Notes: generated by a model not told the origin, from the letters alone. Positions 1 through 10,819 are shown, counted from the stretch's first letter. The stretch: 64,000 bases of DNA from an uncultured Clostridia bacterium (GCA_947631765.1 CANRMP010000002.1:124001-188000), one strand, 5' to 3'. A program made the numbers and translations.

Positions 1-400
1 TTATCAGCGTGCCGAGATTTCCGGGGTCCTGCACTCCGGCGACAATGAAGGGAGACGTGATTTTTTCATCCTTATATATTTTACTTAAAAACTTTATTCT
101 GTCAAGATACTTGGCAACGCAAAACAGCCCTTCGGGCGAATTTTCATCTGTTAATTTTTCATAAACGCTCTCGGTTACTGGTATCTTTTCAAAGCTTCCT
201 TTCAGAGCGCTTACAAATTCGCAATTTTTCGGGGTGTAAAAGAGGGCCAAAATGTCAACCTTGGCGTTTATAGCTTCAAGCAAAAGCTTTTTTCCTTCAA
301 AGCAGAACTCTCTTTTTTCGTCCCTGTATTTTTTTCTGTGAAGCTTTGCGGCTTCAACTATTTTTTCGTTGCTTCTTGACCTTATTATCTCTCGGTCCAT
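1..400 (-). CDS. TrmH/SpoU-family RNA methyltransferase, N-terminal part (truncated by window edge)
   Basis: Reverse-strand reading from CAT at 398-400 gives MDREIIRSRSNEKIVEAAKLHRKKYRDEKREFCFEGKKLLLEAI... and reaches SPFIVAGVQDPGNLGTL at the edge, the SpoU-family motif 1 (QDPGNLGT). Confidence 0.85.
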   Translation of the reverse strand, partial: MDREIIRSRSNEKIVEAAKLHRKKYRDEKREFCFEGKKLLLEAINAKVDILALFYTPKNCEFVSALKGSFEKIPVTESVYEKLTDENSPEGLFCVAKYLDRIKFLSKIYKDEKITSPFIVAGVQDPGNLGTLI

Positions 401-465
401 GACTCACCTTTAGTTAAATCGTCGGGGTTGCTTTGTCAAAAGACAAAACAACCCCAAAAAATATT

Positions 466-819
466 TTACAGCGCAACTTTAGCTTTTTCGACAAGCGCGG
501 CGAATGCTTCCTTGTCGGAGACGGCAAGCTCGGCAAGCATTTTGCGGTTAAGGTCAATTCCGGCTTTTTTAAGCCCGTTCATAAACCTGCTGTAATTTAT
601 GCCGTTTACCTTTGCCTCGGCTGATATTCTTGTTATCCAGAGCTTTCTGAAATCTCTTTTCTTGAGCTTTCTGCCGGTGAAGGCATAGTTTCCGCTCTTC
701 ATGACGGCTTGCTTTGCCATCTTGAAGTGCTTGCTCTTTGAGCCCCAGTAGCCCTTGGCTGCTTTTAAAACCTTATTTCTTCTCTTGCGCGTCATCATAG
801 CGCCTTTGACTCTTGCCAT
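466..819 (-). CDS. rplT: 50S ribosomal protein L20
   Basis: 117 aa, [47 protein letters not shown]; position in infC-rpmI-rplT order. Confidence 0.98.
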   Translation of the reverse strand: MARVKGAMMTRKRRNKVLKAAKGYWGSKSKHFKMAKQAVMKSGNYAFTGRKLKKRDFRKLWITRISAEAKVNGINYSRFMNGLKKAGIDLNRKMLAELAVSDKEAFAALVEKAKVAL

Positions 820-864
820 TTTATATTTTCCTCCTGATACTTACAAACTTAAATGATAAAGCGC

Positions 865-1062
865 TCACTGCTTTTGAATGAGTGTTTTGACGGTGGGAGC
901 GAAGCTCTCGCTGAGATATCCTCTCTTGCGCAGGCCTCTCTTGCGTTTTGTGGTCTTTATACCGAGCTTATGGCGATGGTTTGAGTGATTCAGCTTTACC
1001 TTTCCGGATTTTGTAAGAGAAAATCTCTTTGCAGATGCACTGTGCGATTTCATTTTAGGCAT
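865..1062 (-). CDS. rpmI: 50S ribosomal protein L35
   Basis: 65 aa, MPKMKSHSASAKRFSLTKSGKVKLNHSNHRHKLGIKTTKRKR. Confidence 0.98.
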   Translation of the reverse strand: MPKMKSHSASAKRFSLTKSGKVKLNHSNHRHKLGIKTTKRKRGLRKRGYLSESFAPTVKTLIQKQ

Positions 1063-1109
1063 AATAAATAAACTCCTTTCGACTGCTTTTGCAGATAATA
1101 TACAAACTT

Positions 1110-1664
1110 TTACTTTGCAGGTGACTGTTTTACCGGCGAAATTATCACCGACATGGCGCGCCCTTCAAGGGTTGCGGGCTTGTCGACGCTTCCAAGCTCG
1201 GATACATTCTCCACAAACTTATCGAGCAGTTCTTTGCCGACGTCCTGACGCATAATTTGTCTTCCCTTGAAAATAACAAGGACCCTGACTTTGTTCCCGT
1301 CCGAGAGAAAGCGCTTTGCGTTTTTCACCTTGGTATTGAAGTCGTTGACGTCAATCTGCCATGAAAGCTGAATCTCCTTGACGCTGACCTTTTGCTGCTT
1401 TTTCTTCGCTTCTTTTTTCTTTTTGTCGCGGTCAAAACAGAATTTTCCGTAATCCATGATCTTGCATACGGGCGGATCGCTTTGGGCAGCCATAAGAACA
1501 AGGTCGAGACTTTGATCGTATGCGGTGCTAAGCGCCGTAGACAGGGTAAGTATTCCGAGCTGTTCGCCGTTTTCGCCTATAACTCGGACGTTTTTGCTCA
1601 TCAGAATGCCGGATGCGGCAATCTCTTCGTTAATGAGCTGCTCATTGTCATTGTTCGTCTTTAT
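1110..1664 (-). CDS. infC: Translation initiation factor IF-3; proposed non-canonical ATA start at 1664
   Basis: ORF track starts at an internal ATG (1601). The frame upstream encodes IKTNNDNEQLINEEIAASGIL-MSKNVRVIGENGEQLG, including the IF3 N-terminal INEEI segment; a GGAGGT Shine-Dalgarno sits 9 nt before an ATA codon. Confidence 0.9.
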   Translation of the reverse strand: MKTNNDNEQLINEEIAASGILMSKNVRVIGENGEQLGILTLSTALSTAYDQSLDLVLMAAQSDPPVCKIMDYGKFCFDRDKKKKEAKKKQQKVSVKEIQLSWQIDVNDFNTKVKNAKRFLSDGNKVRVLVIFKGRQIMRQDVGKELLDKFVENVSELGSVDKPATLEGRAMSVIISPVKQSPAK

Positions 1665-1691
1665 TGCAGGATACCTCCAAAATAGAAATTA

Positions 1692-1724
1692 AATAAAAAA
1701 TATGCGAAAACACCGGTTCCGCAT
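1692..1724 (-). terminator. Attenuator-like intrinsic terminator in the infC leader
   Basis: Minus strand ATGCGGAA-ccggtg-TTTTCGCAT stem (1702-1724) followed by ATTTTTTATTT, inside the leader between the promoter and the infC SD. Confidence 0.7.
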
Positions 1725-1838
1725 ACAATACAATTATCACAACTTCCGCCCGAAATACAGGCAAAAGCAAGAATTATTGACCGCTTTGAATATCTGGCGG
1801 TGAGAACGTAACCGTATCTTCTTTATTTTTCTTGTGTG

Positions 1839-1867
1839 AGTATATCACACCTTTCGGAGTTTGTCAA
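1839..1867 (-). promoter_or_regulatory. SigA-type promoter of infC-rpmI-rplT
   Basis: Minus strand TTGACA-17 nt-TATACT with TGA directly before the -10. Confidence 0.85.
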
Positions 1868-2276
1868 GAGCAAAAATAAAAAATTTACAAATATCGCACC
1901 CGGGTTTGTTGACTTGCCTTTGTGCCGAACAAGTGGCTTAAATGCCCACAATCGAAAAATATATTTATAACCCGCAAATCCCGCACATTTTTTGTGCGGG
2001 ATTATCCCGTTAATCACCAAGTGTTATTATATAACCGAGCATAAAGGAAATTCCGATTGAAATATATTAATAAGATTACTTTTTCTGCCCGATATCTTGC
2101 ACAGCAATTATTTGTTGACAGCGTCAACGAGAAAAATAAAACTGTCTGCAGTGCAATGGAGCAAAATTTCCGATCATCTTTCAAAATCGGAGCAGTCAGC
2201 GCACCATATCTGAAAGCTCTGTCTTACGTTTTTGACGTTTTAAGAATAAGAAGATTATTAAATACACATATTTGAG

Positions 2277-2402
2277 TTATCTTGTCAAAGTTTCAATCTT
2301 TGTCCCCCAACAATTGATTTTGTAAAGTCCCTCGGTTTCAAATTCATATGAAAACCGTTTATTAGTAGACGTTATTGTTTCTATTCTAAGATAATATCCC
2401 AT
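2277..2402 (-). CDS. Small hypothetical protein (41 aa)
   Basis: MGYYLRIETITSTNKRFSYEFETEGLYKINCWGTKIETLTR preceded by an AAAGGAGG SD; below the ORF-track length cutoff. Confidence 0.5.
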   Translation of the reverse strand: MGYYLRIETITSTNKRFSYEFETEGLYKINCWGTKIETLTR

Positions 2403-2473
2403 AATTGCCTCCTTTTATGGCACAGAAAACAAGCCCGCAAAAAGAGTTTTTTTCTCATCTTATAAAAGATTAT

Positions 2474-2722
2474 TCAAACCACTTGTTCATACCAACAAGA
2501 ATCTGCAATCCCATTTTTGTCAAAATGGATCATGAAATATTCGGGGTCGGTGGTTCCTAAATAGCCGACTTTAGCCTCTTTGTCAAGATAGCCGCAGGAA
2601 CAATTTTTATACAATCCGTCTTTTTATCCGGATTATCCTGCGGTCTATCAGACTCACCGTATTTTTCAATAAGTTCGGCAGACGTCAATCCTATGATTCC
2701 ATCATCGCCATCCTTTTTTGTT
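2474..2722 (-). pseudogene. Frameshifted remnant of a small hypothetical protein gene
   Basis: Two reading frames combine into DGDDGIIGLTSAELIEKYGESDRPQDNPDKK / LYKNCSCGYLDKEAKVGYLGTTDPEYFMIHFDKNGIADSCWYEQVV*; no start codon with an SD in the N-terminal frame. Confidence 0.6.
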
Positions 2723-2738
2723 ACCGTTGTTTAAATAC

Positions 2739-2767
2739 GTTATATCACAAAGCGCAACGCAGGTCAA
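2739..2767 (-). promoter_or_regulatory. Promoter upstream of the 2474-2722 remnant
   Basis: Minus strand TTGACC-17 nt-TATAAC with TGA before the -10. Confidence 0.6.
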
Positions 2768-2807
2768 TACGAGCGTCGGATATTTTGTAAATTTTGAGTT
2801 AAAGCAC

Positions 2808-2836
2808 TTGAAATTTTCTTTCGGGAGCGGTATAAT
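2808..2836 (+). promoter_or_regulatory. Promoter of the 2865 gene
   Basis: TTGAAA-17 nt-TATAAT. Confidence 0.7.
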
Positions 2837-2864
2837 TTAAGAAGCAGCGAAGGAGAATAAAGCA

Positions 2865-3500
2865 GTGAAGGAAAACGTTAAAACAACTAAGGCAAAAAAG
2901 AAGAATAAAAACAAAAAAAATAAGATTTTTGCGCTTATTTGTGTTTTGGGCGCGCTTTTGCTTTGGCTTATCTTTTTAGTCGGTTACTCTGCTTTTGTTG
3001 CGCTCTCTATTTTTATTCCGAGCATCGAGCTTCCGGTAAATTACACCGTGGCGATAACCACAAACGTCGGAACAAGAGACGAAAAGAAGGAAAAATATAC
3101 CGTCTCGAAAAAAGATATAACTATCGGCGGTGAGCTTTATGTGAATTTTACCGAAATTGCCGACCGCTGCGAATTTCCGGTGAGCGGCGACACCACAAGA
3201 CTGCGCTATACAATATCCGAAAACGAAAGCAAAAACGACTATTTGACTGTGTTTCTCTCACAAAACAGGGCGCAGCTTAACGGCAACTATGTCAATATTC
3301 CGCACGGCGTAAAATATATTGAAGGGTCGCTTTATCTGCCGCTTTCCTTTGTCGACAGATATATAAGCGGCGTCGAGGCTTCCTTTGATGAAAAGGAAAA
3401 AACAATAAATATTTCTGTGGGGACAATGTTTTTCCTTATGCTTCAGGACAATACGGCGCCCGAAAAAGTGGATATTTCGAGCATTCCGGAGCAGGAGTGA
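2865..3500 (+). CDS. Membrane-anchored hypothetical protein with a copper-amine-oxidase-N-terminal-like extracellular domain
   Basis: GTG start; Lys-rich N-terminus, one TM helix, then KDITIGGELYVNFTEIADRCEF...GVKYIEGSLYLPLSFVDRYISGVEASFDEKEKTINISVG, the repeat pattern of stalk/CuAO_N1-like domains. Confidence 0.65.
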   Translation: MKENVKTTKAKKKNKNKKNKIFALICVLGALLLWLIFLVGYSAFVALSIFIPSIELPVNYTVAITTNVGTRDEKKEKYTVSKKDITIGGELYVNFTEIADRCEFPVSGDTTRLRYTISENESKNDYLTVFLSQNRAQLNGNYVNIPHGVKYIEGSLYLPLSFVDRYISGVEASFDEKEKTINISVGTMFFLMLQDNTAPEKVDISSIPEQE

Positions 3501-3555
3501 AGATTGTACAGATTTCGTCAAAAAGAAATAAAAAAAACTAAGTTATTTGTGCAAT

Positions 3556-3583
3556 TTGACTATTGAGTTTTTTGAAATATAAT
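3556..3583 (+). promoter_or_regulatory. Promoter of tRNA-Glu
   Basis: TTGACT-16 nt-TATAAT; a second TATAAT lies at 3586-3591. Confidence 0.65.
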
Positions 3584-3605
3584 GTTATAATAATCGTACC
3601 GGTAA

Positions 3606-3680
3606 GGCCTGTTAGTCAAGCGGCTAAGACGTCGCCCTCTCACGGCGAAGGCATGGGTTCGATTCCCGTACGGGTCACCA
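3606..3680 (+). tRNA. tRNA-Glu (anticodon CTC)
   Basis: Cloverleaf: acceptor GGCCTGT/ACGGGTC, anticodon arm TCGCC-CTCTCAC-GGCGA, T arm ATGGG-TTCGATT-CCCGT, encoded CCA. Confidence 0.95.
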
Positions 3681-3684
3681 AAAA

Positions 3685-3717
3685 CAGAGAGCGTTAAAAG
3701 GTTCTCTGCTTTTTCTT
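3685..3717 (+). terminator. Intrinsic terminator after tRNA-Glu
   Basis: CAGAGA...TCTCTG stem followed by CTTTTTCTTT. Confidence 0.7.
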
Positions 3718-3765
3718 TATATGCGTTTTTCTCTTTTCTAAGAAAATCACAAGGAGACTGACAAA

Positions 3766-5010
3766 ATGTCGGACGTCAAATTCAATGCCATAGTGGGTCA
3801 GTCGGGCGGTCCGACCTCCGCTATAAACGCAACCCTTGCCGGGGTTATTCGCGGCGCGCTCGCCTCGCCCGATATAGAAACGCTTTACGGCGCTTTTAAC
3901 GGTATCGAGGGGATGTTAAATGACAGGGTGTGCAATCTTTCCTCTCTTTTTCGCGGAAATGACGGGGATATTGAGCTTCTCAGCAAGACCCCCGCGGCGG
4001 CGCTCGGCTCCTGCCGCGTGAAATTGCCGCCTCCCAAGGAGGAGAAGAGCCGTTTCGTTTATGAGAGTCTTTTCTCCTTTTTTAAAAGGCACAATATAAA
4101 ATACTTTTTCTACATCGGCGGAAATGATTCCATGGATACCGTCATGAAGCTTTCCGAAAAGTCCAAGGAGTACAACGCCGACATGCGTTTTATCGGCGTT
4201 CCCAAGACTATTGACAACGACCTTTGCGGCACAGACCACACGCCGGGCTTCGGCTCCGCCGCAAAATATATCGCCTCGACACTTTCTGAAATTGTCAGAG
4301 ACTGCGCGGTATACACAGTAAAATCGGTTACGCTTGTCGAGATAATGGGCAGGGATTCCGGCTGGCTTGCCGCCGCCGCGGCATATCCTTCGCTTTTGGG
4401 AGAGGGCAGAGGTCCGGATTTTGTTTATTTTCCCGAAAGAATATTTTCCCTTGAACGCTTTTTTGCGGATATCGAGGCGGGTTTTTGTAAAAAGCCTAAT
4501 ATTGTGGTGGCGCTTTCCGAGGGAATAAGATTTGAGAACGGCACTTATGTCGGCGAGTCGGCTCAAAGCGGCGCGCTTGACGTTTTCGGACACAAATACC
4601 TGTCGGGCGCCGCCAAGGTCCTTGAAAACGAGATAAGAAGAAAATTTTACTGCAAGGCGCGCTCCTTTGACCTTTGCCTTCCTCAGCGCTGTGCCGGGCA
4701 CCTTATGTCCGAAACCGACAGAATCGAATCCCTTCTTGTGGGAAGCGAGGCGGTAAAGCTTTGCGAGAGAGGGGAGAGCGGCTGTCTTATTTGCTATGAA
4801 AGGCATAATGACCCGTATTTTGTGACGTGCAGCCCGAAGGACATAAATCTTATAGCCAACCGCGTAAAAAAGCTGCCCGACTCTTATATCAACGCCGAGG
4901 GCAACGGCATTACAAAAGAATGCTTTGAGTATATAAGACCGCTTATTGAAGGCAACGTCGATATTACATACCGCGACGGAATTCCGCTTCACTATACGAT
5001 AAAAAGATAA
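3766..5010 (+). CDS. Phosphofructokinase, diphosphate-dependent type
   Basis: VGQSGGPTSAINATLAGVI, GGNDSMDT, PKTIDNDLCGTDHTPGFGSAAKY, EIMGRDSGWLAAAA; GGND and PKTIDND residues are typical of PPi-PFK rather than ATP-PFK (GGDG, PGTIDND). Confidence 0.92.
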   Translation: MSDVKFNAIVGQSGGPTSAINATLAGVIRGALASPDIETLYGAFNGIEGMLNDRVCNLSSLFRGNDGDIELLSKTPAAALGSCRVKLPPPKEEKSRFVYESLFSFFKRHNIKYFFYIGGNDSMDTVMKLSEKSKEYNADMRFIGVPKTIDNDLCGTDHTPGFGSAAKYIASTLSEIVRDCAVYTVKSVTLVEIMGRDSGWLAAAAAYPSLLGEGRGPDFVYFPERIFSLERFFADIEAGFCKKPNIVVALSEGIRFENGTYVGESAQSGALDVFGHKYLSGAAKVLENEIRRKFYCKARSFDLCLPQRCAGHLMSETDRIESLLVGSEAVKLCERGESGCLICYERHNDPYFVTCSPKDINLIANRVKKLPDSYINAEGNGITKECFEYIRPLIEGNVDITYRDGIPLHYTIKR

Positions 5011-5094
5011 AAAGATGATGTATCCGCTTTGCGGACAAAATACATATGATATAAAAATTAACGCCGCAAAGGCGGCAGAACGGAGATATTACCA

Positions 5095-6186
5095 ATGAAT
5101 AGAGTTTACAATTTTTCAGCGGGTCCTTCCATGCTCCCGCTTCCCGTACTTGAAAAGGCGGCGTCCGAGCTTGTCAATTACGGGGAAAGCGGCATGTCTG
5201 TCATGGAAATGAGCCACAGATCGCCTGTATATGACGCGATTATCAAGAACGCCGAGGCAAAGCTTCGTGAGCTTATGAACATTCCGGACAACTACAAGGT
5301 GCTTTTTTTACAGGGCGGAGCGTCCACACAGTTTTCCGCAGTGCCTCTTAACCTTATAGGAAGAACAGGGAAGGCAGACTATATCGTCAGCGGTCAATTT
5401 TCGGGAAAAGCCTTCAAGGAAGCGCAGAAGATGGGATATGACGTAAAGTGCATCGCCACCTCCAAGGATACAAACTTTGACAGGATTCCGACCGTCACAA
5501 AGGATATGATAAGAGGCGACACCGCGTACCTTCATATTTGCTTTAACAACACAATTTACGGCACAAAGTACCCCGAAATTCCCGACACCGGAGATGTTCC
5601 GCTTGTGGCTGACATGTCAAGCTGTATTATTTCCGAGCCTGTCGACGTTTCGAAATTCGGCGTTATATACGCCGGCGCGCAAAAGAACATGGCGCCCGCC
5701 GGACTTACTGTTGTTATTGTGCGTGACGATTTGCTCGAATATTGCGACCCCAAGGCGCCCACGATGCTCGAATGGAAGACAATGGCGGAGAATGGCTCAA
5801 TGTACAATACTCCCCCCTGCTATCCTATTTATATTGCGGGACTTGTTTATGAGTGGATTCTCGGAATCGGCGGCCTTGAAGAAATGAAGAGAAGAAACGT
5901 CGAAAAAGCGGAGCTGCTTTATAACTATCTCGACTCTCAAAGCTATTACATCGCGCCGGTTTTAAAATCCAGCCGCTCCATGATGAACGTTACGTTTGTA
6001 ACGGGCGATGCGGAGCTTGACTCGAAGTTTGCCAAGGACGCTTCAAAAGCAGGACTTGTAAATCTCAAAGGACACCGCAGCGTCGGCGGAATGAGGGCTT
6101 CGATTTATAACGCAATGCCGAAAGAGGGCGTTGCTGCGCTTGTAAAATTTATGGACGAATTTGCAAAAGCAAATCCCAAGGCTTGA
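5095..6186 (+). CDS. serC: Phosphoserine aminotransferase
   Basis: RVYNFSAGPSMLPLPVLEKAASELVNYGESGMSVMEMSHRSP, GAQKNMAPAGLTVVIVR. Confidence 0.97.
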   Translation: MNRVYNFSAGPSMLPLPVLEKAASELVNYGESGMSVMEMSHRSPVYDAIIKNAEAKLRELMNIPDNYKVLFLQGGASTQFSAVPLNLIGRTGKADYIVSGQFSGKAFKEAQKMGYDVKCIATSKDTNFDRIPTVTKDMIRGDTAYLHICFNNTIYGTKYPEIPDTGDVPLVADMSSCIISEPVDVSKFGVIYAGAQKNMAPAGLTVVIVRDDLLEYCDPKAPTMLEWKTMAENGSMYNTPPCYPIYIAGLVYEWILGIGGLEEMKRRNVEKAELLYNYLDSQSYYIAPVLKSSRSMMNVTFVTGDAELDSKFAKDASKAGLVNLKGHRSVGGMRASIYNAMPKEGVAALVKFMDEFAKANPKA

Positions 6187-6199
6187 AAGGACATCCGAG

Positions 6200-7354
6200 A
6201 TGTATAAGGTACAGTTACTTAATAAGATTGCAAAAATAGGCACAAAAGAATTCGACCCGTCTCTTTACGAGGTAGGGGAGAACGTGACCTCACCCGAGCT
6301 TATAATGGTTCGCTCGGCAAACATGCTTGAGAGCGAATTTTCAAATGAGCTTATCGCTATAGGAAGAGCGGGAGCCGGGGTCAACAACATTCCGGTTGAT
6401 AAATGCGCAAAGCAGGGAATTGTGGTTTTCAACACTCCCGGAGCAAACGCAAACGGCGTTACAGAGCTTACAATTGCTTCGCTTCTTTTGGCTTCGCGCG
6501 ACATAATCGGCGGCGTTGAATGGGCAAAAACCCTAACGCAGGATGCCGCAAAAGCGGTTGAAAAGGGCAAATCCAAGTTTGCGGGCAATGAGATAAAGGG
6601 CAAGACGCTCGGAGTTATAGGACTGGGGGCTATCGGCGGCATGGTTGCAAACATTGCGGTGCATCTCGGTATGCGTGTTATCGGATACGACCCTTATGTG
6701 ACGGTTGACGCTGCATGGCGCCTATCAAGTCATGTCACAAAGGCTCAAAGCTACGACGAGATATTTGAAAAATGCGACTATATAACAGTGCACGTTCCCG
6801 CAACCAAGGATACAAAGGGTATGTTCTGCAAGGCTGCGTTTGATAAGATGAAGGACGGCGTTAAAATCATAAATCTTTCAAGAGCGGATCTTGTAAATTC
6901 AGCCGACATGATTGAAGCCGTAAAATCCGGAAAAGTTTCAAAATATGTAACCGATTTTCCCACGGATGAGATTATCGGAGTTGACGGAATTGTGGCTATT
7001 CCTCATCTCGGAGCCTCCACAGAGGAGTCTGAGGACAACTGCGCGGTGATGGCTGCCCGCGAGCTTATCGATTACTGTGAGAACGGCAACATAGTCAACA
7101 GCGTAAATTATCCCGGAGTTTCCTCTCCGAGAAACGGAATGAACAGGCTTTGCATCATGCATTCCAACATTCCCGCCGTTATTTCCTCGGTAACCTCGGC
7201 TTTTGCCGCCGACAATATCAATATCGAAAACCTTGTCAACGGCTCAAAGGGCGAGTACGCTTATACCATAGTCGACATCAAGAGCGAAATAAGCACTCAT
7301 ATTGTCGACGAGGTCAAAAAGATAAACGGAGTTATAAGAGTTAGAAGTCTTTAA
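6200..7354 (+). CDS. serA: D-3-phosphoglycerate dehydrogenase, short form with C-terminal ACT-like domain
   Basis: MYKVQLLNKIAKIG start 14 nt after serC; GKTLGVIGLGAIGGMVANIAVHLGMRVIGYDP; C-terminal IPAVISSVTSAFAADNINIENLVNGSKGEYAYTIVDI. Confidence 0.94.
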   Translation: MYKVQLLNKIAKIGTKEFDPSLYEVGENVTSPELIMVRSANMLESEFSNELIAIGRAGAGVNNIPVDKCAKQGIVVFNTPGANANGVTELTIASLLLASRDIIGGVEWAKTLTQDAAKAVEKGKSKFAGNEIKGKTLGVIGLGAIGGMVANIAVHLGMRVIGYDPYVTVDAAWRLSSHVTKAQSYDEIFEKCDYITVHVPATKDTKGMFCKAAFDKMKDGVKIINLSRADLVNSADMIEAVKSGKVSKYVTDFPTDEIIGVDGIVAIPHLGASTEESEDNCAVMAARELIDYCENGNIVNSVNYPGVSSPRNGMNRLCIMHSNIPAVISSVTSAFAADNINIENLVNGSKGEYAYTIVDIKSEISTHIVDEVKKINGVIRVRSL

Positions 7355-7374
7355 TTAATTAACAACTTCAAAGT

Positions 7375-7424
7375 ACGCCGTGCGCGGGCATTTATCCTTC
7401 GCACGGCGTTCTTGTTTTATTTTA
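7375..7424 (+). terminator. Intrinsic terminator after serA
   Basis: ACGCCGTGCG...CGCACGGCGT (7375-7409) then TCTTGTTTTATTTT. Confidence 0.85.
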
Positions 7425-7451
7425 TTGTCAAAAAATTTACATATTCACTAA

Positions 7452-9500
<2,049 letters not shown>

Positions 9501-9533
9501 TCTTGCCTCACGAGAATTTTAAGGGTTAATAGA

Positions 9534-10808
9534 ATGTTTTTTGATAAGGTTAAAATCACAATTAAGGCAGGGGACGGCGGAAACGGCGCGGTCTCCTTCC
9601 GAAGGGAAAAATACGTCTCGCACGGCGGTCCCGACGGCGGGGACGGCGGAAGAGGCGGAAACGTGTATTTTCGCGTTGAGGAAGGTCAAAACACTCTGAC
9701 CTACTACAAGTACAAAAGAAAATTTACCGCCCAAAACGGGGGCGACGGCTCGGGCTCGAAGTTCCACGGAAAGAACGGCGAGGACCTTATATTGCCGGTT
9801 CCGCTCGGAACTCTCATAAAGGACGCCGAAACCGGGCTTGTAATTAAGGACATGTCGGAGCGCGAGGATTTTCTTATCTGCAAAGGCGGAAAAGGCGGAT
9901 GGGGAAACAAGCATTTTGCCACTCCGACAAGGCAGATACCACGCTTTGCCAAGGCGGGCATAAAGGGCGAATACAAAGAGATAACACTTGAGCTTAAGCT
10001 TATAGCTGACGTGGGCTTTATAGGACTGCCCAACGTGGGAAAATCCTCTCTTCTTTCGGTTATAAGCGAGGCAAGACCGAAAATCGCAGACTATCATTTT
10101 ACAACGCTTGAACCGTCTGTCGGAGTCGTAGAGCTTGATAGGGAGAGAGCGTTTGTCGCCGCCGACATTCCCGGACTTATCGAGGGCGCGTCACAGGGTG
10201 CCGGGCTCGGGCATGAGTTTTTGCGACATGTAGACAGATGCCGGCTTTTCGTTCACGTCGTCGATATTTCGGGCAAAGAGGGAAGAGACCCCGTTCAAGA
10301 CATAAAAACCATAAACCGCGAGCTTGAGCTAAGCAATCCTGAGCTTATGAACCGTCCTCAGATAATTGCCGCAAATAAATGCGATCTGCTTGAAAGTGAC
10401 AGCGATTTGTCGGCTTTTGAGAACTTTTGCAAAGAAAACGGCTATGAAACGGTCATGATATCTGCGCTTGAAAACAAAAACATACAAAAGCTTTTAAATC
10501 TTGTTTACGAAAAGCTCACAAAACTGCCTCCCGTCAAGGTGTATGAGACCGAATATATCGAAAAGGACGATGTTGAGTGCAGAACCAATCATGACGTTAC
10601 AATTAAAAATATAAACGGAGTTTATGTTGTCGAGGGAGAATGGCTGCTTCGCCTTATGGCTGACATTTACTTTGACGACCGTGAATCGCTGATGTATTTT
10701 CAGAGAATGCTCAGAAAATACGGCGTTATCGACGCTCTCTTAAGCGCGGGGGTTAAAGACGGTGACACTGTCAGCATATACGACTTTGAATTTGATTTTG
10801 TTACCTGA
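9534..10808 (+). CDS. obgE: GTPase Obg/CgtA
   Basis: MFFDKVKITIKAGDGGNGAVSFRREKYVSHGGPDGGDGGRGGNV; GLPNVGKSSLLS; Obg C-terminal domain. Confidence 0.98.
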   Translation: MFFDKVKITIKAGDGGNGAVSFRREKYVSHGGPDGGDGGRGGNVYFRVEEGQNTLTYYKYKRKFTAQNGGDGSGSKFHGKNGEDLILPVPLGTLIKDAETGLVIKDMSEREDFLICKGGKGGWGNKHFATPTRQIPRFAKAGIKGEYKEITLELKLIADVGFIGLPNVGKSSLLSVISEARPKIADYHFTTLEPSVGVVELDRERAFVAADIPGLIEGASQGAGLGHEFLRHVDRCRLFVHVVDISGKEGRDPVQDIKTINRELELSNPELMNRPQIIAANKCDLLESDSDLSAFENFCKENGYETVMISALENKNIQKLLNLVYEKLTKLPPVKVYETEYIEKDDVECRTNHDVTIKNINGVYVVEGEWLLRLMADIYFDDRESLMYFQRMLRKYGVIDALLSAGVKDGDTVSIYDFEFDFVT

Positions 10809-10819
10809 GAGGAAAATAC

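Noticed and set aside
433-624. 63-aa plus-strand ORF overlapping rplT
   Set aside because: Antisense to a ribosomal protein gene; spurious.
1823-2020. 65-aa minus-strand ORF upstream of infC
   Set aside because: Overlaps the infC operon promoter (1839-1867); no RBS; unlikely coding.
3916-4992. 358-aa minus-strand ORF antisense to the phosphofructokinase
   Set aside because: Shadow ORF of a well-conserved gene; composition is Arg/Lys/Val/Cys rich with no recognisable domain or RBS.
5011-5094. Possible regulatory RNA before serC (CCGCTTTGCGG hairpin)
   Set aside because: Short isolated hairpin with no riboswitch consensus that I can recognise.
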